A stretch of DNA of 64,000 bases from Candidatus Gastranaerophilales bacterium (GTDB lineage Bacteria > Cyanobacteriota > Vampirovibrionia > Gastranaerophilales > Gastranaerophilaceae): assembly GCA_944324225.1 (NCBI GenBank), contig CALUVL010000002.1, positions 124,001-188,000 of the forward strand, in the 5' to 3' direction. The notes under the pieces are model-generated. The model made no database searches. It saw only the letters and a list, made by a program, of their open reading frames with translations, and was not told the DNA's origin. The position numbers were made by a program, and so were the translations under genes. Positions 9,227-16,422 of this stretch are shown in pieces (the stretch's first letter is position 1; each line of letters opens with the position of its first letter).

Positions 9227-9329
9227 ATTCCTGAATCCTTTAATCTGGTATTCGGATGTTTTGCAGATAATCTTCACTCGTTTTTACAAAAAATTTACAA
9301 AAATTTACCAGACGTTTTCTGTTAAATAT

Positions 9330-9359
9330 TTGCAAAATAAAATATGCCTGTAATATAAT
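9330..9359 (+). promoter_or_regulatory. Putative sigma70 promoter of the oxidoreductase operon
   Basis: TTGCAA and a perfect TATAAT are separated by 18 bases, about 38 bases before the start codon of the first gene. Confidence 0.55.
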
Positions 9360-9396
9360 AAAATTAAAGATAAATACATTTAGTAAAGGATTGGAA

Positions 9397-10398
9397 ATGG
9401 TACAACAAAGAATAGCTGTCATAGGCTGTGGTATGTGGGGCAGAAATATTGTAAGAAATTTTTACAGCCTTAATGTTTTAGATACAGTCTGCGATATTGA
9501 TGACGAAAATCTGAAAAAAGTAAGAGAACAATATCTCGGAGTTAAAACGACAAAAGATTTTAATGAGGTTATAAACAACAAGGAAATTACTGCTGTTGCT
9601 GTCGTAACCCCAAGCCACACACACTTCAAACTTGTTAAAGCTATGCTTGAAGCCGGTAAAAATGTATATGTTGAAAAACCGATTTCAACCGTAGCGCAGG
9701 AAGCAAGAGATTTGTCGGAACTTGCTCATCAAAAGGGGCTTGTCCTTATGGTCGGGCACCTGTTGCTTTATCATCCTGCCGTAAACAGGCTCAAAATGCT
9801 TATAGAAGACGGTGTTCTCGGTGAAATAGTTTACGCGCAGAGCGACAGGCTGAATGTAAACTTCCACAAAAATGACCGAAGCGTTATGTGGGATCTGGCG
9901 CCTCATGATGTTTCGATGATAAGTTACGTTACTGGCAAAACACCTTTAAGAGTGATTTCTGCAATTGGTTGCTCTTCTGATAGAACTGATATCATGGATA
10001 TTACGCATATCGGAATTCAGTTTGAAGACGGTGTCATAGGACATATATCCGACAGCTGGATTACTCCCAAAAAACACGTTACTCTTCTTGTAAGAGGCAC
10101 AAAAGCAACAGCAATTCTTGATGATACAGTTCCTGAAAACAAACTTGTTGTATATGATAATTTTGAACAAAATACTACACAACATATTACAACACCGGAT
10201 GTGCTTGAAATTGAACCGCTAAAACTTGAGTGTCAGCATTTTATAAGCTGCTGTGAAACAGGTAAAAAAGCACGCTCTGATGGAGATAACGGTTTTATGG
10301 TTACGCAGATTCTTGAAGAAGCTGAAAAAATTATGCTCGGAGAAAGAGTTAAAAACCTTGATTCTGTCAATTTCGCACTGTCAAGAATGAAAAAGTAG
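9397..10398 (+). CDS. Gfo/Idh/MocA family oxidoreductase
   Basis: NAD(P)-dependent sugar dehydrogenase-type enzyme, probably acting on a nucleotide sugar or sugar acid. The Rossmann motif GCGMWG is near the N-terminus, followed by the VVTPSHTH block and the VEKPIS motif (EKP near residue 96) that marks the family. The conserved SDSWITPKKH region belongs to the C-terminal substrate domain. I chose the ATG at 9397 because AAAGGA sits 6 bases before it; a TTG six bases earlier is too close. It is first in an operon with a CDP-alcohol phosphotransferase, TrmL and NnrD. Homologues often serve surface polysaccharide synthesis, but the substrate here is open. Confidence 0.88.
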   Translation: MVQQRIAVIGCGMWGRNIVRNFYSLNVLDTVCDIDDENLKKVREQYLGVKTTKDFNEVINNKEITAVAVVTPSHTHFKLVKAMLEAGKNVYVEKPISTVAQEARDLSELAHQKGLVLMVGHLLLYHPAVNRLKMLIEDGVLGEIVYAQSDRLNVNFHKNDRSVMWDLAPHDVSMISYVTGKTPLRVISAIGCSSDRTDIMDITHIGIQFEDGVIGHISDSWITPKKHVTLLVRGTKATAILDDTVPENKLVVYDNFEQNTTQHITTPDVLEIEPLKLECQHFISCCETGKKARSDGDNGFMVTQILEEAEKIMLGERVKNLDSVNFALSRMKK

Positions 10399-10422
10399 TA
10401 TAGGTAAAAAGGGATATTTAAA

Positions 10423-11043
10423 ATGGATATTAAAAACAATACGGCAAACATCGTGTCAATAAGCAGAGTTTTTGTTGCTTTTATTGCTATAGGATTGTTG
10501 TTTCTTGATTCCAGAACAGCGTATCTTATATCACTTCTGCTTACGGTTATAGCATTTAGTATGGACGGTGTGGACGGATATATTGCAAGAAAATACAATC
10601 AGTCATCCGAACTCGGTTCTGTTTTGGATATTATGGGGGACAGAATTGTCGAAGCTTCTTACTGGATAGCATTTACAGCTTTAGGCTGGCTTCCTGTTTT
10701 ATTCCCTATTGTTTGTGTTACAAGAGCTTTCACAACTGACAGCATCAGAAGTGTTGCTCTTTCAAAGGGGATGACGGCCTTCGGTGACAAATCAATGCAG
10801 TCTACAGCATGGGGTAAGTTTATTTGTTCATCAAAATTTATGAGAATAAGTTATGCTGTTGCTAAAGTTGCTGCCTTTGTTTTGATAATTGCGGCTTACA
10901 CACCTGATATAAACTTCAATCTTGCAGACGGCATTAGAGTTGTGGCAGAAATACTTGCTTGGATTGCGATAATTTTCTGTGTGGTAAGAGCAATACCTGT
11001 TGTTGCTGAAAGTGGAAAGCTGTTTGAAAATGGCAAAAATTAA
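10423..11043 (+). CDS. CDP-alcohol phosphatidyltransferase (PgsA-like)
   Basis: Integral membrane enzyme that transfers a phosphatidyl group from CDP-diacylglycerol to an alcohol, most likely glycerol-3-phosphate in phosphatidylglycerol synthesis. The signature D-x2-D-G-x2-A-R-x8-G-x3-D-x3-D is complete, starting at DGVDGYIARKYN near residue 47. Several hydrophobic helices surround it, and 206 residues fits the family. An MDIKNNTANIVSISRV start is typical of PgsA. The 3' end overlaps the trmL start by 14 bases. Whether it is the housekeeping PgsA or a paralogue with a different alcohol cannot be settled. Confidence 0.87.
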   Translation: MDIKNNTANIVSISRVFVAFIAIGLLFLDSRTAYLISLLLTVIAFSMDGVDGYIARKYNQSSELGSVLDIMGDRIVEASYWIAFTALGWLPVLFPIVCVTRAFTTDSIRSVALSKGMTAFGDKSMQSTAWGKFICSSKFMRISYAVAKVAAFVLIIAAYTPDINFNLADGIRVVAEILAWIAIIFCVVRAIPVVAESGKLFENGKN

Positions 11044-11479
11044 CATTGTGCTTTATGAACCTGAAATTCCGCAAAATACTGGAAATATTGCAAGACTTTG
11101 TGCGTGTACTGGTGCATCTTTGTATTTGGTTGGAAAACTCGGATTTTCATTGTCAAGCAAATATACAAAGCGCGCAGGACTAGATTATTGGGACAGTGTT
11201 GATTTACACAAAATTGAGTCTATGGATGAATTGCTTTTGTCCAACAAAGATGCTAATTTTTACTATCTGACAACTAAAACAAAACGCAAATATACGGATA
11301 TACAATTTAAAGACGGTGACTTTATTGTGTTCGGACCGGAAACACGTGGGCTTCCGGAAATCTATGTAAAAGATAAAAACGCTTTGACTATCCCAATGAA
11401 AGAAGGCCAAAGAAGCTTAAATCTATCAAATTCCGTTGCAATTGTCGCCTATGAGGTTATAAGACAAAATGGACTTTGA
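11030..11479 (+). CDS. trmL: tRNA (cytidine/uridine-2'-O-)-methyltransferase TrmL
   Basis: SPOUT-class methyltransferase that 2'-O-methylates the wobble base of tRNA-Leu with S-adenosylmethionine. The N-terminus MAKINIVLYEPEIPQNTGNI carries the conserved EPEIPxNTGNxxR motif; IVFGPETRGLPEI and LNLSNSVAIVAYE form the knotted cofactor site. I start at the ATG at 11030 because homologues begin there; an upstream start would add ten unrelated residues. It overlaps the previous gene by 14 bases and the next by 11, so translation is probably coupled. Family assignment is secure; the target tRNA is inferred from the family. Confidence 0.93.
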   Translation: MAKINIVLYEPEIPQNTGNIARLCACTGASLYLVGKLGFSLSSKYTKRAGLDYWDSVDLHKIESMDELLLSNKDANFYYLTTKTKRKYTDIQFKDGDFIVFGPETRGLPEIYVKDKNALTIPMKEGQRSLNLSNSVAIVAYEVIRQNGL

Positions 11480-12275
11480 ACTTCCTTTACGCAGTGAAAA
11501 TTCAAACAAGGGTACTTTTGGCAGAGTTTTAAATATTGCCGGTTCTGATTATATGCCAGGGGCAGCTTATTTATCAAGCGTTTCTGCTTTGAAAGCTGGC
11601 TGTGGATATGTATTTCTGGCAAGTGAAGAAAGAGTTATTGATGCAGTTTCAGCGCAGACTCAGAATGTTGTCTTTGCGCCACTCAGAGATATTTATAATC
11701 TTTTAAAAACTGCGGATGTCCTTTTAATTGGATGCGGACTTTCAACCAGCAAAAAGGCAGAAAAAATATTTACGGAAGCTATGGAATCAGTACCTGATAT
11801 TCCGGTTGTAATAGATGCTGATGGGATTAACATTCTTGCTGGGCTAGATACTCCCAAACTGCCTGAAAAATTAATTTTGACACCTCACATAAAAGAGGCT
11901 TCAAGGCTGTTAAAAATAGAAACAGAAAAAATATCTGCTGACATGGAGTTTTATGCAAAAGAGATATCAGAAAAATACAACTGTACAACTGTTTTAAAAT
12001 CCAGTGAAACCGTTGTCTGTGGAAAAGATTTAAACATATACCGCAACAATAAACAAAACAGCGCACTTGCAAAAGCTGGAAGCGGAGATGTTCTGGCGGG
12101 AATTATTTCCGGACTTCTAGCTCAAGGCATGGATGAATTTAATGCAGCTAAAACCGGTGTTTATATACACAGCCTTGCAGGTGAATACGCAAAAAATGAC
12201 CTGACTGAATTTGCGGTTATGGCAAATGATCAAATCAGGTACATTTCTTGTGCATTTAAAAAATTATTAAATTAA
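11469..12275 (+). CDS. nnrD: ADP-dependent NAD(P)H-hydrate dehydratase, kinase-like domain only
   Basis: Metabolite repair enzyme that dehydrates S-NAD(P)HX using ADP. It has a ribokinase-like fold with NKGTFGRVLNIAGS near the start, VIDADGINIL, LTPHIKEASRLL, and the nucleotide-binding AKAGSGDVLAG near residue 200. Only the dehydratase domain is present (268 residues); the NnrE epimerase half, fused in many bacteria, is absent here and must be elsewhere or missing. It is the last gene of the four-gene operon. Its stop overlaps the stop of the convergent small gene by 4 bases. Confidence 0.9.
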   Translation: MDFELPLRSENSNKGTFGRVLNIAGSDYMPGAAYLSSVSALKAGCGYVFLASEERVIDAVSAQTQNVVFAPLRDIYNLLKTADVLLIGCGLSTSKKAEKIFTEAMESVPDIPVVIDADGINILAGLDTPKLPEKLILTPHIKEASRLLKIETEKISADMEFYAKEISEKYNCTTVLKSSETVVCGKDLNIYRNNKQNSALAKAGSGDVLAGIISGLLAQGMDEFNAAKTGVYIHSLAGEYAKNDLTEFAVMANDQIRYISCAFKKLLN

Positions 12276-12613
12276 CCGAAAAAGTCAAAAGCTCCGCGGC
12301 CATCATTATCCGTGATTCCTTGCATGTTAGCAATTTCAGCAGGTGTCGGCATCGGTGCTTCTTTTATACTTCTAATTTCAGAAGAAGGAATATTTTTCTT
12401 AGAAACTGTCAAAGAAGCAATATTTTTGATAAGAGTATTTTTATCATTAAAAAATTCTGCATCTCTTAATTGTCTTACCGCTTTTTTTTCATTAACAGTA
12501 CCTGCCAAGTTTGAAGAGGCTGAAACATAAGCTTCTTCAAGTTTTCTTGCAGCCTTGTTAGCTACTTTTGATTGCATACCTGTAAAAGATACGCCTTGGA
12601 TTCTTTGAATCAT
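12272..12613 (-). CDS. Small hypothetical with N-terminal VSFTG motif
   Basis: A 113-residue protein of unknown function. It begins MIQRIQGVSFTGMQSKVANK, a short N-terminal tag of the form M-x-I-x-x-(V/I)-(S/T)-F-x-G that I associate with many lineage-specific proteins; a second example lies after dnaE. The middle is helical and Lys-rich, and the C-terminus ends in an acidic, Gly-containing tail closing with FDFFG. There is no signal peptide or membrane segment. AAAGGAG upstream supports the start. A degenerate copy of the TTGTTAC-N6-GTAACAA palindrome lies just upstream. Confidence 0.75.
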   Translation of the reverse strand: MIQRIQGVSFTGMQSKVANKAARKLEEAYVSASSNLAGTVNEKKAVRQLRDAEFFNDKNTLIKNIASLTVSKKNIPSSEIRSIKEAPMPTPAEIANMQGITDNDGRGAFDFFG

Positions 12614-12633
12614 CTTTTTCTCCTTTAAATTTA

Positions 12634-12653
12634 GATTTACAATGGGGTAACAA
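12634..12653. promoter_or_regulatory. Degenerate operator-like palindrome
   Basis: Read on the minus strand, TTGTTAC is followed after six bases by GTAAA, matching one half of the TTGTTAC-N6-GTAACAA motif perfectly and the other partly. It sits about 21 bases upstream of the start of the small minus-strand gene. Weak on its own. Confidence 0.3.
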
Positions 12654-12758
12654 TATATTTTTTCTTTTGGGTTATCCTTATTAATAACTCAAAAAAATAA
12701 ATTTTGCTACCATTTAAATTTTTACGTTACAAATGTTAATGTAGCACTTTAAGATGAT

Positions 12759-13889
12759 TTAACAATTAGCCACCTTACCTAATACGGTTCTTTGCCGTGC
12801 TCCTGTACAATCCGGAAGGTTGTTGGGGATATTATAATAAGTACAATATCCTAAAAGTGCAAACGCCATCACTTCTTTAAAATTGTTTGATATTCCATAA
12901 TTTTCATGAGTTTTTAAATCAATATGTTTTGGAAGATAATGGCGGAGATATTTCATTAAAGTTGAGTTGTAAGCGCCTCCGCCGCCAATAACAACTTCAT
13001 TTATCTCAATTGAAGGATAAACAAATCGTTCATAAGCCTGTGTAATTGATTTTGCAGTAAGTGCCGTTAATGTTGCAATTACATCCTTTGGGTCGTGGGG
13101 TGCAAATCTTAATGCGTTTTCTGTATATTCTTTTGAAAAATATTCTCTGCCAGTAGTTTTGGGTGGATTTTTAAAATAATATTCATCCTGAAGCAGGCAC
13201 TCCAGCCAGCTTTCAGAAATTGTGCCAGAATTTGCAATTTCTCCATTTTCATCATAGGGCATGTTAAAGAATTTTTGCATACAATAATCAATCATCATAT
13301 TTCCCGGTCCGGTATCAAATCCGTATGTTGCATTATCTCTGGAAACTACCGTAACATTTGATATTCCGCCGATATTTTGTATACAAAAATTTTTCTTAAG
13401 AGACTTAAACCATTTTTCATCAGCAAAACAAACCAGAGGTGCCCCTTCTCCTCCATTTGCAATATCGGCTTCGCGAAAATTAGAAATTGTCATGCAGCCT
13501 GTTTCTTTTGCAATAACTGCACTTTCACCAATCTGAAGAGTGCTTTTTAAAGAAATGCCATCAAGCTTTTCATCAAAAGGAAAATGATAAATAGTTTGTC
13601 CATGACTTGAAATAAAATCAGGTTTGCCGTGCTCTGATATAATGATATTACAAGCCTGCGCAAAACATTTGCCGACTGCAAAATTCATCTGGCATATATC
13701 TTTTATGGTAGCATTTCCGCTAAAAAGATTGAACAATTTTGCTCGAATGTGCTCAGGGTATTTATAGTTTATTCCATGGATTAGTTTGCAGCTCAAATCC
13801 GGATATACTACGCACAAACCGGCATCAATGCTGTCGCATGATGTACCTGACATTAACGCTATAATTTTTTTTGATTCAAGTTCCTGCAT
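12759..13889 (-). CDS. anmK: Anhydro-N-acetylmuramic acid kinase
   Basis: Cytoplasmic kinase that opens and phosphorylates 1,6-anhydro-MurNAc recovered from peptidoglycan turnover, giving MurNAc-6-phosphate. The N-terminal ALMSGTSCDSIDA (ATP-binding), the SHGQTIYH block, GFDTGPGNMMIDY and VIGGGGAYN motifs are all typical, and 376 residues is normal. No MurQ or recycling transporter is in the window, so it acts with genes elsewhere. A CTGTTAC-N6-GTAACAA palindrome overlaps the likely promoter region about 55 bases upstream. Confidence 0.93.
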   Translation of the reverse strand: MQELESKKIIALMSGTSCDSIDAGLCVVYPDLSCKLIHGINYKYPEHIRAKLFNLFSGNATIKDICQMNFAVGKCFAQACNIIISEHGKPDFISSHGQTIYHFPFDEKLDGISLKSTLQIGESAVIAKETGCMTISNFREADIANGGEGAPLVCFADEKWFKSLKKNFCIQNIGGISNVTVVSRDNATYGFDTGPGNMMIDYCMQKFFNMPYDENGEIANSGTISESWLECLLQDEYYFKNPPKTTGREYFSKEYTENALRFAPHDPKDVIATLTALTAKSITQAYERFVYPSIEINEVVIGGGGAYNSTLMKYLRHYLPKHIDLKTHENYGISNNFKEVMAFALLGYCTYYNIPNNLPDCTGARQRTVLGKVANC

Positions 13890-13943
13890 TACAAATAATA
13901 TTTTATAAAAATAATACCATTTCAGACAATTATATTTTAACGA

Positions 13944-13963
13944 CTGTTACAAAAAAGTAACAA
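13944..13963. promoter_or_regulatory. Operator-like palindrome upstream of anmK
   Basis: CTGTTAC and GTAACAA are separated by six A residues, the same architecture as the perfect copies upstream of pilT and the hook-like gene. On the minus strand a TATAAT follows, and its -35 region falls in the right half of the palindrome, a repressor-like placement. Confidence 0.45.
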
Positions 13964-14234
13964 ACTATTCCCCAAATTTCCTCATATAAACTTCTTTTTA
14001 ATCTTTAATACTTTATAAAAACTTTTTACAACTCAGCCCCTTTTAAAAAAAATATCCCTAATCATTTATCAGTTATATTAACACCTCATTTAAGGACTTT
14101 TGCCATCACCTCTTTTTCTTTAACTATCCTTTACTACAGTCTCTCCCGTTGCTTTTTAAGCATCCTCCGTTATCGTTCCGGTAGTCGAACTATTAAGTTT
14201 TAATTTGCAGTCATTTTTGTTTATCGACTCTATT

Positions 14235-14263
14235 AATGTAACTTTAAGTTAAATAATTGACAA
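14235..14263 (-). promoter_or_regulatory. Putative minus-strand promoter in the 620-bp gap
   Basis: TTGTCA and TACATT are separated by 17 bases on the minus strand. Transcription would run into the GC-richer part of the gap and toward anmK. Confidence 0.4.
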
Positions 14264-14402
14264 GTAAAAAAAAATTAATTAATTTTTACAATTGACCATG
14301 CCCCTTGAAAGCGTAAGCAAAAATTTATGTTCTTAAATCTTAATGAAGAAAATTTAATGAAATTAAGTAAACATGACTTGAAAATTTTATTGACAAATAT
14401 GA

Positions 14403-14431
14403 TTTATAGATTTTAATTTTTGTGCTATAAT
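14403..14431 (+). promoter_or_regulatory. Putative extended -10 promoter of the WYL regulator pair
   Basis: TGCTATAAT at 14423-14431 is a perfect extended -10. The -35 position (TTTATA) is weak, as is common with extended -10 promoters. A TTGACA at 14390 is 30 bases from this -10 and so is not its partner, though it could pair with TTTAAT at 14412. Confidence 0.5.
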
Positions 14432-14509
14432 CATGGAGTTGGAAAATAGTTTAAAAAGATTTATTATCAAAAAATAGTAATAATTGTGATAATGTTATCG
14501 GGATAGGAA

Positions 14510-15448
14510 ATGAAAGAATTTATAAAAAGCAATCGAGTAACCTATAATTTAATGTCCTTCACGGCCTTTAAAACACTATTAATTTTTTCGCTTCTTCTAG
14601 AAGCTCCCAGGTCATATGATGACATTATAGATTATTTCAAAAAACATGATTACATAAATGAGACAATTTCTGTGGATACAGCACGTGTTTACATCAATTC
14701 ATTAAGGATGGCCGGCTGTGTTATCGAAAAAACAACACGAGCTGAAGGCTCGAAATTTGTCTTAGTTTCACACCCTTTTGAATTAAAAATTCAACCAGAG
14801 CAGATCAAGGCCTTTATGAAAATATACAAAACAATTATAAAAAATATAAGCATTGAAGAACTTATCATGCTCGAAAACTTTTTACGTAAATTGTCGTCGT
14901 GTATAAAAAGTGATGACTTTAAATCGTCCTTAATAAAGGCATCCCCTCTTGCAGATTTTGATACAAAACTTCTTGAAGATCTTTTGGCATGCTGTGCAAA
15001 GAAAAATCAAATTGTTCTGGAATACAATTCTCCTCGTTCAGGAATTAAAACAATAGAACTTATCTGCGAGAAGCTGGATTTTGATAATAATAAACTGTAT
15101 TTATATGGTACAGGTATTGATTACAATCAGGAAACGTACCTTCAGACAAAACGAATTATAAAAATTAGAGAAATCAAACTTCACAAATCAGAAAATCTGG
15201 ATATAAAAGAAATAAAGGTATTGTTTGAGGTAAATGCCGATGTCCAGGAACTCCAACTTAAAGATAATGAGAAACTTGTATCCATAAATAATGGAAAACC
15301 GTTAATAGAAGCAAAATCATCAAATAAATTTATCCTAAAGCAAAGAGTGCTTTCTTTTGGAAGCTGTTGTAGAGTTCTTGAGCCTACAGATTTCAGAAAT
15401 GACATAATCAGAACATTAAAAAACATGAGGGCAGAATATACAGTATGA
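14510..15448 (+). CDS. WYL-domain transcriptional regulator, first of a tandem pair
   Basis: Probable DNA-binding regulator that senses a ligand through a WYL domain. The N-terminal 80 residues look like a DeoR-type winged helix (SYDDIIDYFKKH, then VDTARVYINSLRMAGCVIEK). The middle, about 165-230, matches the small beta-barrel WYL fold (NQIVLEYNSPRSG, then KLYLYGTGIDY). The C-terminal part around SFGSCCRVLEP and FRNDIIRTLKNM resembles the WCX extension. The three signature residues W-Y-L are not all conserved, so the call is by pattern. It overlaps the next, similar gene by 4 bases (ATGA); the pair recalls PafB-PafC, which work as a heterodimer. Confidence 0.72.
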   Translation: MKEFIKSNRVTYNLMSFTAFKTLLIFSLLLEAPRSYDDIIDYFKKHDYINETISVDTARVYINSLRMAGCVIEKTTRAEGSKFVLVSHPFELKIQPEQIKAFMKIYKTIIKNISIEELIMLENFLRKLSSCIKSDDFKSSLIKASPLADFDTKLLEDLLACCAKKNQIVLEYNSPRSGIKTIELICEKLDFDNNKLYLYGTGIDYNQETYLQTKRIIKIREIKLHKSENLDIKEIKVLFEVNADVQELQLKDNEKLVSINNGKPLIEAKSSNKFILKQRVLSFGSCCRVLEPTDFRNDIIRTLKNMRAEYTV

Positions 15449-16371
15449 AAAAAATCAGCGATAAATATAACGAAGCGTGTATAAAAGTATTTGATATGCT
15501 AAAGCTGCTCTCAAACGGTACAGCAAAATACCGTGATATTATTGAACTTTTTAACGACAGTGAAAAATCTGACAATGCAGCTGCTAATGTAATTCTTAAT
15601 AAATATATGAATACATTAAAAATTTTTGGTATAAACATTTATAAATCCAAAAATATATATTATCTTCAAAATTCAATTTTTTCGATTAATTTGGACAGTA
15701 ATGACGTAATAATGCTTAAAAAATTAAAAAAATCTTCAGGAATTCTCCACAATTTAAAGCAAAAAGAAAATTTTAATCGATTTATAAGAGATGTAGAACT
15801 CAGGCTGACGAGAGGGGCAAAAGAGATATTATATTCTCAATCCGGCGAAGAGCTGGATTCTATAAATTATGATTATATTGAAAAATATAAAAATTTAATA
15901 ACTCGCTGTGAAGCATGTTGTTTTGAAAATCAAAAACTTGAACTAAATTTCACTGTTGATAGCAAAAATTATAAAGTGCTTTGTGAGCCAAAAGAAGTTA
16001 TTTACCGGAATCAAAAAGCATATTTATCAGTATTCAATCATTTAAGCAGGCAAGTGTTTGATGTGCCAATAGATTCTATTACATCAGTTAAACAATTACC
16101 TGTGCTATCAAAAGTCAAAGAAGGCTCCGCAACTGTTGTTTACAAAATAAAAGATGATCTGGCAAAGTCATATCAGCTTAAAGAGTGGGAAACCTGTGAC
16201 GGTAAATATGATGAGCATGGCTGGTTGACAATAGTTAATCACAATGAAGATTTTGATATGCTTTTAAAAAGGCTTATGCGTTATGGAAGTAATTGTGTTG
16301 TTGTATCCCCAAAAACTTTCAGAGAAAGCATGATAACAGCTATTGACGAGACTTTGAAAAACTATAAATAA
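15445..16371 (+). CDS. WYL-domain transcriptional regulator, second of a tandem pair
   Basis: Second member of the pair, 308 residues with the same layout as its neighbour: an N-terminal helical DNA-binding part (about 1-75), a helical linker, a WYL-like barrel around KLELNFTVDSKNY to AYLSVFNHLSRQ (about 170-220), and a C-terminal WCX-like segment ending MLLKRLMRYGSNCVVVSPKTFRE. The C-terminal pattern (GSNCVVV..P..FR) parallels GSCCRVLEPTDFR of the upstream protein, showing common ancestry. Coupled translation suggests equal amounts and a heteromeric regulator. Targets are unknown; dnaE lies 51 bases downstream. Confidence 0.7.
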   Translation: MKKISDKYNEACIKVFDMLKLLSNGTAKYRDIIELFNDSEKSDNAAANVILNKYMNTLKIFGINIYKSKNIYYLQNSIFSINLDSNDVIMLKKLKKSSGILHNLKQKENFNRFIRDVELRLTRGAKEILYSQSGEELDSINYDYIEKYKNLITRCEACCFENQKLELNFTVDSKNYKVLCEPKEVIYRNQKAYLSVFNHLSRQVFDVPIDSITSVKQLPVLSKVKEGSATVVYKIKDDLAKSYQLKEWETCDGKYDEHGWLTIVNHNEDFDMLLKRLMRYGSNCVVVSPKTFRESMITAIDETLKNYK

Positions 16372-16422
16372 TAAAAATTTACAAAGCGTTTTTTAATAAC
16401 CTGTGTGTGATACCATGAAAAT

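Larger units (their letters stand above)
13890..14509. other. 620-bp intergenic region, possible minus-strand RNA
   Basis: No protein-coding gene is convincing here. Flanks are very AT-rich, but about 14095-14200 is distinctly richer in G and C and purine-biased on the minus strand. A minus-strand promoter candidate lies just upstream of that part (14235-14263), so this may be a small RNA or a long anmK leader. Tiny minus-strand reading frames with AGAGGTG or GGAGG boxes (6-10 codons) occur in it. No known RNA family was recognised. Its right end holds the promoter for the regulator pair. Confidence 0.4.

Noticed and set aside
14390-14431. TTGACA at 14390 as the -35 of the TATAAT at 14426
   Set aside because: The spacer would be 30 bases, far from the usual 16-18; the -10 is more likely of the extended type.
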